A stretch of DNA of 64,000 nucleotides from Gemmatimonadaceae bacterium (GTDB lineage: Bacteria; Gemmatimonadota; Gemmatimonadetes; Gemmatimonadales; Gemmatimonadaceae). A program made the position numbers and the translations under genes. This document shows, piece by piece, positions 1 through 7,650 of this stretch. Under the pieces are notes generated by a model. The model had not been told where the DNA came from. It ran no database searches and saw nothing but the letters and a program-made list of their open reading frames with translations. Position 1 is the first letter of the stretch. Each line of letters opens with the position of its first letter. Location of the stretch: assembly GCA_019637355.1 (NCBI GenBank), contig JAHBVT010000001.1, positions 496,001 to 560,000 on the forward strand, in the 5' to 3' direction.

Positions 1-1121
1 AGAGCAAGCTGGAGATTGCCTTCGCGCACCGGACCTTCGCGTGGGGCAGCGATGCGCGGGGGAAGGCGCACGTGCACGTGGTGATTATCGGGCTCGCGCG
101 CGCCGAGCACGCGCCGCCGGCGCGCCGGCTGTACTCGTATGAGGACATCAACGGGGAGCCGTTTGAGAGCGTGCATTCGGTGTTGAGTCCATATCTGTTC
201 GATGCGTCGCAGTTGGCGAATCCGCACGTGGTGGTGGCGGAGGTTTCGCGGCCAGTCAACGGCTTGCCGCGTCTGCTGAGCGGATCGCAGCCCATTGATG
301 GCGGTCACTACGTCTTCACTCCCGATGAGCGCAGGGCATTCCTGAGGCTTGAACCCGAGGCTCGGCCGCTCTTCCGGCCGTTCGTGGGCGCGGAAGAGTT
401 CCTGAACGGAGGCGAGCGCTATCTCCTGTTCGCGCGCGATGCTTCGCCCGAGACGCTGAAGCGGCTTCCGATGGTCAGGGAACGCGTTGCGGCGGTACGG
501 ACGTTTCGTCGAACCAGTAAGCGAGAGGGCACGCAGCAGCTGGCGGACACGCCGACCCTATTCCAGGTCAACGTGATTCCAGACTCGACGTTCCTGGTCG
601 TGCCCGAGGTGAGCTCGGAGCGTCGCGAGTATATCCCCATTGGCTGGCTCGAGCCGCCGGTGATACCGAGCAACCTTGTGCGCGTGATGGAACAGGCCAC
701 CCTGGGCCAGTTCGGGCTCCTCACGTCAGCGATGCATATGAGCTGGATGCGTCACATCGGTGGCCGGCTCAAGAGCGATTATCGCTACGCCATCGGGCTC
801 GTGTACAACACGTTCCCGCTACCGGCCGGTGGTACCGCCGTGCTCGCCCAGATTGAACCGATGGCGCAGGCCGTGCTCGATGCCCGCGCCGAGCACCGGG
901 AGGCCACCCTCGCCGACCTCTACGACCCCGACACGATGCCGTCCGCGCTCCGCAGGGCGCACCAGGCCCTCGACCGCGCGGTCGAGCGGCTCTACCGCAA
1001 GGCACCGTTCAAGACCGACCGCGAACGCGCGGAGTACCTGCTGGGCTTCTACGAGAAGATGGTGAGCCCGCTCGGCGTCGGCGCAGCCCCGCGGCGCGGG
1101 ACGCGCAAACCGAGAGGCTAG
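1..1121 (+). CDS. C-terminal part of MmeI/YeeA-type DNA methyltransferase (5' end outside window)
   Basis: The frame is open from base 3 to the TAG at 1119-1121, so at least 372 residues are visible and the start lies upstream of the window. The first visible residues (FAHRTFAWGSDARG, then a VHVVIIG strand) look like the end of the adenine methyltransferase fold in YeeA/MmeI proteins. Further on, SWMRHIGGRLKSDYRYA and LVYNTFPLP are typical of the target-recognition part of that family, and the last 100 residues (leading to AEYLLGFYEKM) fit its helical C-terminal domain. MmeI-type proteins combine N6-adenine methylation and cleavage in one chain, but the nuclease part would be N-terminal and is not visible, so activity cannot be judged. 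The next two genes form a possible toxin-antitoxin pair, a common neighbour of restriction-modification genes. Confidence 0.8.
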   Translation, partial: SKLEIAFAHRTFAWGSDARGKAHVHVVIIGLARAEHAPPARRLYSYEDINGEPFESVHSVLSPYLFDASQLANPHVVVAEVSRPVNGLPRLLSGSQPIDGGHYVFTPDERRAFLRLEPEARPLFRPFVGAEEFLNGGERYLLFARDASPETLKRLPMVRERVAAVRTFRRTSKREGTQQLADTPTLFQVNVIPDSTFLVVPEVSSERREYIPIGWLEPPVIPSNLVRVMEQATLGQFGLLTSAMHMSWMRHIGGRLKSDYRYAIGLVYNTFPLPAGGTAVLAQIEPMAQAVLDARAEHREATLADLYDPDTMPSALRRAHQALDRAVERLYRKAPFKTDRERAEYLLGFYEKMVSPLGVGAAPRRGTRKPRG

Positions 1122-1157
1122 CGGGACGGGGAAGAACTCGCCGTCGAAAGGTGGGGC

Positions 1158-1185
1158 TTGATGAAATATGACTATGGGTTATATT
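1158..1185 (+). promoter_or_regulatory. Probable sigma70-type promoter of the XRE gene
   Basis: TTGATG at 1158-1163 and TATATT at 1180-1185 are separated by 16 bases, in a locally AT-rich stretch. Transcription would start only a few bases before the ATG at 1196, so the message would be nearly leaderless. AATAT (1165-1169) and ATATT (1181-1185) form a small inverted repeat around the spacer that could be an operator for the XRE protein itself; that part is inference. Confidence 0.5.
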
Positions 1186-1195
1186 CCAATCAGTT

Positions 1196-1594
1196 ATGTC
1201 GCTCAAGCCACTTCAATTGCTCCGTGAAGCGCGCGCCGTGACACAGGCCAGCGTAGCCGCTGCGATGCGGTTGACCCAGCCCGCCGTGTCAAAGCTCGAG
1301 CGCCGCGCGGACGTGTCGGTGCGAGCGTTGCGCGACTATATCGCGGCGCTCGGCGGGACGCTCGAGGTGACTGCGAAATTCACGGACGGTGCGGTTCCGC
1401 TGCTCGATGCTGACGAGACGTACGTGTCGCGAGTTCCGCTGCGAAAGGTCGCGGAGCGCCGGCCCGCGTGGGGCAATACACTGCCCCCTGACTGGATCGC
1501 CGAGATCGAACGCGTGCGTCGCCTCACGCCAGAGGACCGCCTCGAAGAGGCCGCTGAGCTCTCGGCGTTCTTGGCGGAGACGCGACGTGTTTGA
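1196..1594 (+). CDS. XRE-family HTH regulator, possible antitoxin
   Basis: This 132-residue protein has an N-terminal helix-turn-helix of the Cro/C1 type at about residues 5-55, with LTQPAVSKLE as the recognition-helix region. A second part (about residues 75-132) is acidic and helical and is not a domain I recognise. It begins at ATG 1196, just downstream of a good promoter. The gene overlaps the following nucleotidyltransferase by 8 bases, so the two are very probably co-translated. HTH protein plus nucleotidyltransferase is a known toxin-antitoxin arrangement (MNT/HEPN-like and AbiE-like systems). An antitoxin/autorepressor role is therefore reasonable but inferred from context. Confidence 0.75.
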   Translation: MSLKPLQLLREARAVTQASVAAAMRLTQPAVSKLERRADVSVRALRDYIAALGGTLEVTAKFTDGAVPLLDADETYVSRVPLRKVAERRPAWGNTLPPDWIAEIERVRRLTPEDRLEEAAELSAFLAETRRV

Positions 1595-2102
1595 GCCGCC
1601 GGTCTTCCGTCGGTTCAGGCCAGGGGTGTTGGCCGAGGCGCTGACTCGCCATCAAGTGGACTATGTCTTGGTTGGGGCCCTGGCGGGTCGCTTGGCTGGA
1701 CTGCCACGACTCACGGCGGATGCAGATATCACCCCCGCGCTGGATCGTCCCAACCTAGAGCGCCTCGCCGCCGCCCTCCGCGAGCTCAATGCGAAGGTGT
1801 ACACGCAGGACCTGCCAGAGGGGCTTCCCTTCGATTGCTCCGCGCCGATGCTCGCGCGGGCTGAGGTGTGGAACCTGACCACAGACGCCGGTCGCGTGGA
1901 TGTGCTGTTCAAGCCTGTCGGGAGCTCCGGCTACGCCGGCCTGATGGAGGATGCCATCGAGTATCCGGCCTACGGCACCACGCTCTGGGCGGCATCGCTG
2001 CCTGCACTGCTCAAGATGAAGGAAGCGGCGAACCGTCCCAAGGATCAGGACGATGCGGCCGTTATCCGCGCGATGATCGAACGCGACGCCCGGCAGGGCT
2101 GA
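1587..2102 (+). CDS. Nucleotidyltransferase-fold protein, possible toxin
   Basis: The GTG at 1587 overlaps the end of the XRE gene and gives 171 residues. The frame is open further upstream, but only as a shadow of the XRE gene. The pattern of a hydrophobic strand, Gly-rich turn (VGALAGRLAGL, residues 29-39) and an acidic pair in TADADI (Asp45, Asp47) matches the minimal nucleotidyltransferase fold, in which the DxD residues bind metal and nucleotide. The C-terminal PALLKMKEAANRPKDQDD segment is typical of small nucleotidyltransferases paired with HTH proteins. Its likely role is the nucleotidylating partner of a toxin-antitoxin pair. It could instead be a resistance-type nucleotidyltransferase, but no such context is visible. 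Confidence 0.65.
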   Translation: MFEPPVFRRFRPGVLAEALTRHQVDYVLVGALAGRLAGLPRLTADADITPALDRPNLERLAAALRELNAKVYTQDLPEGLPFDCSAPMLARAEVWNLTTDAGRVDVLFKPVGSSGYAGLMEDAIEYPAYGTTLWAASLPALLKMKEAANRPKDQDDAAVIRAMIERDARQG

Positions 2103-2178
2103 CGGGTCGGGTTCCCCTCGACCTCCGTCGGTACCAGATTCACCGGGTCAGGACCCCACCGAAATCTCCGGAGCGCAC

Positions 2179-3564
2179 GTGACCGACGCGATGGATCGCC
2201 GCGACCTGCTGAAGCAGGCGCTGGCTGCAGGCGCAGGACTCGCCGCCGCATCCGCCCTCACTCCGCTCCCGGCGATCGCCGAGTCGATTGACGCGGTCCG
2301 CGCCCCGCAGTCCGCGCCGCCGCGGGCGCGTGGCGTGGCGACGATGAAAGGCGTGCCCTTCGAGCCGCGCGCCACGGTGCGCTTCGCGATCGTGGGCACG
2401 GGGCTGCGCGGGCGCTCGATCCTCTCCGAACTACTGGCGATCGACGGCGTGCAGGTCGTTGCTCTCGCCGATATCGTGCCCGAGAAGGCCGCACGCGCCG
2501 TGAAGATGTGTACCGACGCCGGACGTCCGGAGCCAGCGATGTACACGAATGGCGAGCGCGATTACGAACGCCTCGTGCAGCGCGACGACATCGACTTCGT
2601 CTACACGGCCACGCCCTGGGAATGGCACACGCCGGTGATGCTGGCCGCGATGCGCGCCGGCAAGCACTGCGGGACCGAGTGCCCCACCGGAATCACGCTG
2701 CAGGACCTGTGGTCGCTGGTGGACGAGAGCGAGCGCTCGCGGCGCCACTGCCTGCAGTTGGAGAACTGCAACTACGGCTACAACGAGATGCTGGTGAACC
2801 GCCTCGTGCACGACGGCGTGTTCGGCGAGATCCAGCACGGCGCGGCGGCCTACATCCACGACCTGCGCACGATCCTCTTCGAGACCCGCGACGAGGGCCT
2901 CTGGCGCCGCGACTGGCACACGAAGATCGACGGCAACCTCTACCCGACGCACGGGCTGGGGCCGGTGGCCTGGTATATGGACATCCATCGCGGCGATGCC
3001 TTCGACTACCTGGTCTCGATGAGCACGGAGGAGCGCGGCCTCACGCTGCACCGCGAGGCGACGGTCAGCGACCGTAGCGATCCCAAGTGGCGCGAGCGCT
3101 ACGTTACGGGCGACCTCAACACCTCGCTGATCCGCACCAAGCGCGGCCGCACGATCCTGCTGCAGCACGATGTCTCCAGCCCGCGGCCCTATTCGCGGCT
3201 CAACCACGTGGCCGGCACCAAGGGCTGCTTCGAGGACTACCCGGCGCGCATCTATATAGAAGGGCGCGGCCAGTCCCATCGCTGGGCGGCGATCGACGAA
3301 TACAAGCGCACGCACGAAGACCCGTTGTGGACGAACATCGGCGAGATGGCTCGCAACAAGGGCGGCCACGGCGGGATGGACTTCGTGATGATGTGGCGGC
3401 TCGTCCAATGCTTGCGCGAGGGCCTGGTGCCGGACTTCGATGTGTATGACGCGGCCGCCTGGAGCGCGCCGCTGCCGCTCTCGCAGATGAGCGTGGCGCA
3501 GGGCTCCCAGCCGATGAAGTTCCCGGACTTCACGCGTGGCGAATGGGAGAAGGGCAGGGCGTAG
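2179..3564 (+). CDS. Gfo/Idh/MocA oxidoreductase, GH109 (alpha-N-acetylgalactosaminidase) type
   Basis: This 461-residue protein starts at GTG 2179, which has GGAG just upstream; an ATG lies four codons later. It opens with a Tat-like signal (RRDLLK, then an Ala-rich hydrophobic stretch to about residue 34), so export to the periplasm is likely. A Rossmann NAD-binding motif (GTGLRG, residues 73-78) follows. The middle segment NLYPTHGLGPVAWYM and the C-terminal segments HGGMDFVMMWRL and FPDFTRGEW match GH109 enzymes, which use tightly bound NAD+ to cleave alpha-GalNAc by an oxidation-elimination mechanism. It is followed by a solute symporter, a sugar nucleotidyltransferase and a GHMP kinase, which supports amino-sugar use. 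Substrate identity is inferred from family and context. Confidence 0.8.
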   Translation: MTDAMDRRDLLKQALAAGAGLAAASALTPLPAIAESIDAVRAPQSAPPRARGVATMKGVPFEPRATVRFAIVGTGLRGRSILSELLAIDGVQVVALADIVPEKAARAVKMCTDAGRPEPAMYTNGERDYERLVQRDDIDFVYTATPWEWHTPVMLAAMRAGKHCGTECPTGITLQDLWSLVDESERSRRHCLQLENCNYGYNEMLVNRLVHDGVFGEIQHGAAAYIHDLRTILFETRDEGLWRRDWHTKIDGNLYPTHGLGPVAWYMDIHRGDAFDYLVSMSTEERGLTLHREATVSDRSDPKWRERYVTGDLNTSLIRTKRGRTILLQHDVSSPRPYSRLNHVAGTKGCFEDYPARIYIEGRGQSHRWAAIDEYKRTHEDPLWTNIGEMARNKGGHGGMDFVMMWRLVQCLREGLVPDFDVYDAAAWSAPLPLSQMSVAQGSQPMKFPDFTRGEWEKGRA

Positions 3565-3604
3565 TCCACGAGGCATCCGTCATCCGTCATCCGTCCCTTC
3601 ACAA

Positions 3605-5368
3605 ATGCGCCTGACTTCCCTGGACTGGACGATCGTCGCCCTTTCCCTGACCGTCGCCTTCGTGCCGGCGCTGCTGTTGGCCCGCCGCGCCGGGAGCAGC
3701 ACCAGCGAGTTCTTCACCAGCGGGCGCGCGGCGCCGTGGTGGCTGATCGGCGTCTCGATGGTCGCGACGACATTCTCGACCGACACACCGAACCTGGTCA
3801 CAGACCTCGTCCGTGGCGGTGGCGTCGCCGGCAACTGGGTGTGGTGGGCCTTCCTGCTCACCGGAATGGCCACGGTGTTCTTCTACGCGCGGATGTGGCG
3901 GCGCTCGGGCGTGCTGACGGACCTCGAGTTCTATGAGATCCGCTACTCGGGCCGCGCCGCGAGCTTCGTGCGCGGATTCCGCGCCGTCTACCTCGGCCTG
4001 ATCTTCAACGTGGTCATTATGGCCACGGTGAACCTCGCGGCGGCCAAGATCGCGTCCATCCTCCTCGGTTGGCCGATGTGGCAGACCCTGGCGGTCTGCG
4101 CCCTGCTCAACGTGGCCTTCGCGGTGGTCAGCGGACTCTGGGGCGTGCTCGTCGCGGACTTCATCCAGTTCGGCATCGCGATGGCCGGCTCGGTGGCGGC
4201 GGCGTACTTCGCGCTGCAGCGGCCAGAGGTCGGCGGTCTCGCCGGACTCTTCGCACAGCTGCCCGCCCAGACGGTGCAGTTCCTGCCGGACTTCTCCGAC
4301 TGGACGGTCGCGCTCACGGTGTTCATCCTGCCGCTGACGGTGCAGTGGTGGTCGGTGTGGTACCCGGGCGCCGAGCCGGGCGGCGGCAGCTACATCGCGC
4401 AGCGGATGCTCGCGGCGCGCAGCGAGCAGGATGCGCTCTTCGGCACGCTGTTCTTCAACGTGGCGCATTACGGGATGCGCACCTGGCCCTGGATCATCGT
4501 CGCGCTGAGCTCGCTGCTGGTGTTCCCGTCCCTGGACGACATCGCGCGCGCCTTCCCGGACGTACCCCGCGGGATGATCGGCAACGACATCGCCTACCCG
4601 GCGATGCTGACCTTCCTGCCGGTGGGCTGGCTGGGCCTGATGGTGGCCGGCCTGCTCTCGGCCTACGTCTCGACCATCGTCACGCACCTCAACTGGGGCA
4701 CGAGCTACCTCGTGCACGACCTCTACCGCCGCTTCGTGCAGCCCGACGCCAGCGAGACGCATTACGTGTTAGTCGGGCGCCTGGTCACGGCGGCGCTGAT
4801 GCTGCTGGCGGCGGCGCTGACGTTCTATCTGGAGACGGCGCGGGCGGGCTTCACGCTGCTGCTCTCGATCGGCGCGGGCACGGGCCTGCTGTACCTGCTG
4901 CGCTGGTACTGGTGGCGCGTGAACGCGGCGGCGGAAGTCGCGGCGATGGCGGGGTCGTTCAGCATCGCGGTGGGCTTCGAGGTGGCACGGCGCCTCGGCT
5001 TCGAGGTGCCGACGCACATCGTGCTGCTCATCACGGTGGCCGCGACGACGGTGATCTGGACGGGCGCGGCGTTCTTCGGGCCGCGCACGGACGCCGGGGT
5101 GCTCGACCGCTTCTACCTGCTGGTGCGGCCGGCGGGCCCGGGCTGGCGCGAGGTGCGCGAGCGCGTCGGCGTGGCGGCGTCGCCGGATTCCTTCGCGCAG
5201 GCACTCGGCGGCTGGGTCTGCGGCGTCCTCTTCGTGTACGCCGCGCTGTTCGGCGTCGGGGCCTTCCTGGCGGGCAACACGACGCTGGCGGCGCTGTGGG
5301 CGGCGGTGTTCGTCGTCTGCGGCAGCTGTGCGTGGCGGATCGTGATGGGGTTCCGGCGCAGCGGCTGA
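3605..5368 (+). CDS. Sodium:solute symporter (SSS family)
   Basis: The ATG at 3605 gives 587 residues; the frame is open further upstream, but that stretch (across three CATCCGT direct repeats in the gap) has no membrane character. About 13 hydrophobic segments run along the chain. SSS hallmarks include ARRAGSSTSEFFTSGR near residue 25, the unwound first helix around VATTFSTDTPNLVTDLV, and GSYIAQRMLAA in the middle. The family imports sugars, amino acids or organic acids with Na+. It lies between a GH109-type enzyme and two sugar-activating enzymes, so uptake of the released amino sugar is the simplest reading. Its stop codon overlaps the next start (TGATG). Confidence 0.88.
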   Translation: MRLTSLDWTIVALSLTVAFVPALLLARRAGSSTSEFFTSGRAAPWWLIGVSMVATTFSTDTPNLVTDLVRGGGVAGNWVWWAFLLTGMATVFFYARMWRRSGVLTDLEFYEIRYSGRAASFVRGFRAVYLGLIFNVVIMATVNLAAAKIASILLGWPMWQTLAVCALLNVAFAVVSGLWGVLVADFIQFGIAMAGSVAAAYFALQRPEVGGLAGLFAQLPAQTVQFLPDFSDWTVALTVFILPLTVQWWSVWYPGAEPGGGSYIAQRMLAARSEQDALFGTLFFNVAHYGMRTWPWIIVALSSLLVFPSLDDIARAFPDVPRGMIGNDIAYPAMLTFLPVGWLGLMVAGLLSAYVSTIVTHLNWGTSYLVHDLYRRFVQPDASETHYVLVGRLVTAALMLLAAALTFYLETARAGFTLLLSIGAGTGLLYLLRWYWWRVNAAAEVAAMAGSFSIAVGFEVARRLGFEVPTHIVLLITVAATTVIWTGAAFFGPRTDAGVLDRFYLLVRPAGPGWREVRERVGVAASPDSFAQALGGWVCGVLFVYAALFGVGAFLAGNTTLAALWAAVFVVCGSCAWRIVMGFRRSG

Positions 5369-6213
5369 TGCACGCGACGTTGGCGGTCATTCTGGCCCGC
5401 GGGCTCGGTACACGGCTGCGCCGCGATGATGGCGCGACGATGAGTACCGAGCAGGCGCAGGCGGCGGAGGCTGGCCATAAGGCGCTGATGCCGCTGGGCG
5501 GACGCCCGTTATTGGACTATCTGCTGCACAACTTGACCGAGTCCGGAGTGCGCGACATCGTACTCGTCGTGCCGCCCGGCGACTCGCCGTTGCGGCAGCG
5601 CTATGATGTGGACCTGCCGCCCACGCGCCTGCGTGTGCGCTTCGCGGTGCAGAACGAGCCGCTGGGTACGGCCCACGCGCTGCTTGCCGCACGCGATGCC
5701 GTCTGCGCGCCGCTGGGCGCCCCGGCCGACGCCGACGGCCGGCGACACTTCCTGATGTGCAACGGCGACAACCTCTACTCCGCGGACGCGCTGCGCGCGC
5801 TGGTGAACGCTGACGGGCCGGCGCTGGTGGCCTATGACGCCGAGGCCCTGGTGCGCGAGAGCGGCATCGAGGCGGAACGCGTGCGACGCTTCGCGCTCGT
5901 GGACAGCGATGCCGCGGGGTTGCTGCGGGAGATCGTCGAGAAGCCGGACGCTGGACATCCGCTGCTTGCCGCCGCCTCGCCGCGCGTATCGATGAATCTC
6001 TGGCGCTTCACGGACCGCATCTTCGACGCCTGCCGCGGCCTCGAGCAGTCGCCGCGTGGCGAGTTCGAGTTGGCGGACGCAGTGCGGGCGTCGATGCAGG
6101 CGGGCGAACGCTACGCCGCGATTGAACGGGCCGAGGCGGTGCTGGACCTCACGCAGCGTCGCGACGTCGCCACGTTGGAGGCGCGCCTCGCCGGCGTGCA
6201 TCCGCGCCCGTGA
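5368..6213 (+). CDS. Sugar-1-phosphate nucleotidyltransferase-like protein
   Basis: This 281-residue protein starts at ATG 5368 inside the stop codon of the symporter gene. Its N-terminal Rossmann-like fold carries ILARGLGTRLR (about residues 8-18), a variant of the AGGxGTRL nucleotide-binding loop with Arg at the second Gly position. KALMPLGGRPLLDYLL, a metal-binding Asp in CNGDN and REIVEKPD follow in the usual order for NTP_transferase enzymes such as GlmU, GalU or HddC. It would couple a sugar phosphate to a nucleotide. It overlaps the GHMP kinase downstream, so kinase plus nucleotidyltransferase may form a salvage route to a UDP- or GDP-sugar. The specific sugar is not readable from sequence. 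Confidence 0.8.
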   Translation: MHATLAVILARGLGTRLRRDDGATMSTEQAQAAEAGHKALMPLGGRPLLDYLLHNLTESGVRDIVLVVPPGDSPLRQRYDVDLPPTRLRVRFAVQNEPLGTAHALLAARDAVCAPLGAPADADGRRHFLMCNGDNLYSADALRALVNADGPALVAYDAEALVRESGIEAERVRRFALVDSDAAGLLREIVEKPDAGHPLLAAASPRVSMNLWRFTDRIFDACRGLEQSPRGEFELADAVRASMQAGERYAAIERAEAVLDLTQRRDVATLEARLAGVHPRP

Positions 6214-7421
6214 TGCGCCGGCTCTTCGTGCCGGGGCGCATCGAGCTCTTCGGCAAGCACGTGGACTACGGCGGCGGCGTGTCGATGACCTGCGCCATCG
6301 ACGAGGGCATCACGGCGGAGGTCGAGCCGGTGGACGTGCCGGTGATCGACCTCGAGGACCAGAAGACCGGCCGCCGCGCCCGCGTGCCCTTGCGACGCGA
6401 CGCACGGCCCGGCGGTGCACACGGGGGCACCTACATCGCCGCGGTGGCGCGGCGGCTGGCGCGCGACTTCGGGCCGCTGCATCGCGGTGTGCGCGTGGTT
6501 TCGCAGAGCAGCCTCCCGCGCTCGGCGGGTCTGTCGAGTTCCAGCGCCTTCGTCACGATGCTCACGCTCGCCGTGGCTGAGGCGAACGGGCTCACCGAAC
6601 GCGCGGAGTGGGTGGAGCATCTCTCGGACCGCCTCGCCTTGGCGGAGTACTGCGGGGCGGTGGAGACCGGCGGCGCGTTTGGGCCGTGGGCGGGGGAGCG
6701 CGGCGTGGGCACGCGCGGCGGCGCGCAGGACCACGTGGCGATCCTCTGCAACCGCGCGGGGCGCGTCGGTGCGTTCGGGTATCTCCCCGCCACGCTCATC
6801 GGCGAGGCGACGTTTCCGCCGTCGTGGGCGCTGCTCGTGGCGGTGAGCGGCGTGCGGGCGACCAAGACCGGCGCGGCGCAAGCGGACTACAACCGCGCGG
6901 CCGACCTCATCCACGGCTTGCTCAAGGCCTGGAACGGCGCCACCGGCCGCAGCGACCGCTCGCTGGCGGCGGCGCTGGCGTCGTCGCCGACGGCGGCCGA
7001 GGCGCTGGAGCGTCTGGCCAACCGCAGCGGCGACGCTCCGTTGCTGCTGGCGCGCCTCGCACAGTTCCGCCGCGAGAGCGAGCACGTGGTGCCGGGTGCA
7101 CTGGCTGCGCTGAGTGCCGCCGATGGTCTGGCGCTGGGCCGCTGGGCGGTGGAGTCGATGCAGGGTGCGGAGTCGGCGCTGCGCAACCAGGTGCCGGAGA
7201 CGTCGTTCCTGGCGCGCGCCGCGATGGCCAGCGGCGCGCACGCGTCGTCGGGGTTCGGCGCGGGCTTCGGCGGTGCGGTGTGGGCGATCTGCGATGCGCG
7301 CAAGGCCGACGACGTGCGCGCGCGTTGGCGCGAGGCGTACACGCGGGCGTTCCCTGCGCGCGCGGCCAAGAGCGACTGGCTGCAACTGTCTCCGGCGGAC
7401 GGCGTCCGCTGGCTGAGCTAA
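6213..7421 (+). CDS. Galactokinase-like GHMP kinase
   Basis: This 402-residue protein starts at ATG 6213 inside the preceding stop codon. The three GHMP motifs are present: GRIELFGKHVDYGGG (residues 8-22, the galactokinase signature), LPRSAGLSSSSAF (about 101-113, ATP phosphate loop) and SGFGAGFGGAVWAI near the C-terminus. The catalytic-Asp region reads GGAQDH. In galactokinases the first motif is normally GEHxDYN, with Glu and Asp contacting the sugar. Here Lys15 replaces Glu and Gly replaces Asn, which suggests a different sugar. With the GH109-type enzyme in the same operon, GalNAc is a good candidate, though other hexoses are possible. Confidence 0.82.
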   Translation: MRRLFVPGRIELFGKHVDYGGGVSMTCAIDEGITAEVEPVDVPVIDLEDQKTGRRARVPLRRDARPGGAHGGTYIAAVARRLARDFGPLHRGVRVVSQSSLPRSAGLSSSSAFVTMLTLAVAEANGLTERAEWVEHLSDRLALAEYCGAVETGGAFGPWAGERGVGTRGGAQDHVAILCNRAGRVGAFGYLPATLIGEATFPPSWALLVAVSGVRATKTGAAQADYNRAADLIHGLLKAWNGATGRSDRSLAAALASSPTAAEALERLANRSGDAPLLLARLAQFRRESEHVVPGALAALSAADGLALGRWAVESMQGAESALRNQVPETSFLARAAMASGAHASSGFGAGFGGAVWAICDARKADDVRARWREAYTRAFPARAAKSDWLQLSPADGVRWLS

Positions 7422-7428
7422 GACGCGC

Positions 7429-7650
7429 CTAGCAGCAGCGCGCGCCGGGCTTCTCGTACCTGGCGTTGAGCCGTTCGCTGAGGAAGTCCCGCTCGCAGAG
7501 CGGCTCCCGCCCCGGGTGATGCGCGCGGACGTGCGCGACGTAGGCCGCGTAGTCCGGCGCACCGATGATCCGACGCAACAACGCCGCGGCGCGCTGGATC
7601 CACGTGGACCCAGCGCCCTGCGGCGTCGACGGGTGGGACGGGGCCGTCAC
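7429..7650 (-). CDS. YbdD/YjiX family small protein (CstA partner)
   Basis: This 73-residue protein starts at a GTG (7650) that overlaps the stop of the S9 peptidase gene (GTGA), so translation is probably coupled. Residues about 22-73 (IGAPDYAAYVAHVRAHHPG, then a Cys-containing C-terminus ending RCC) match the YbdD/YjiX family. That family is normally encoded directly beside cstA or btsT-type transporters and is thought to be required for their function. In this window the partner transporter lies on the same strand, but a peptidase gene separates the two. Confidence 0.85.
   Translation of the reverse strand: MTAPSHPSTPQGAGSTWIQRAAALLRRIIGAPDYAAYVAHVRAHHPGREPLCERDFLSERLNARYEKPGARCC

Noticed and set aside
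3573-3596. Three tandem CATCCGT units before the symporter gene as a regulatory repeat
   Set aside because: Too short and too few to distinguish from chance in a 40-base gap, with no palindromic character.
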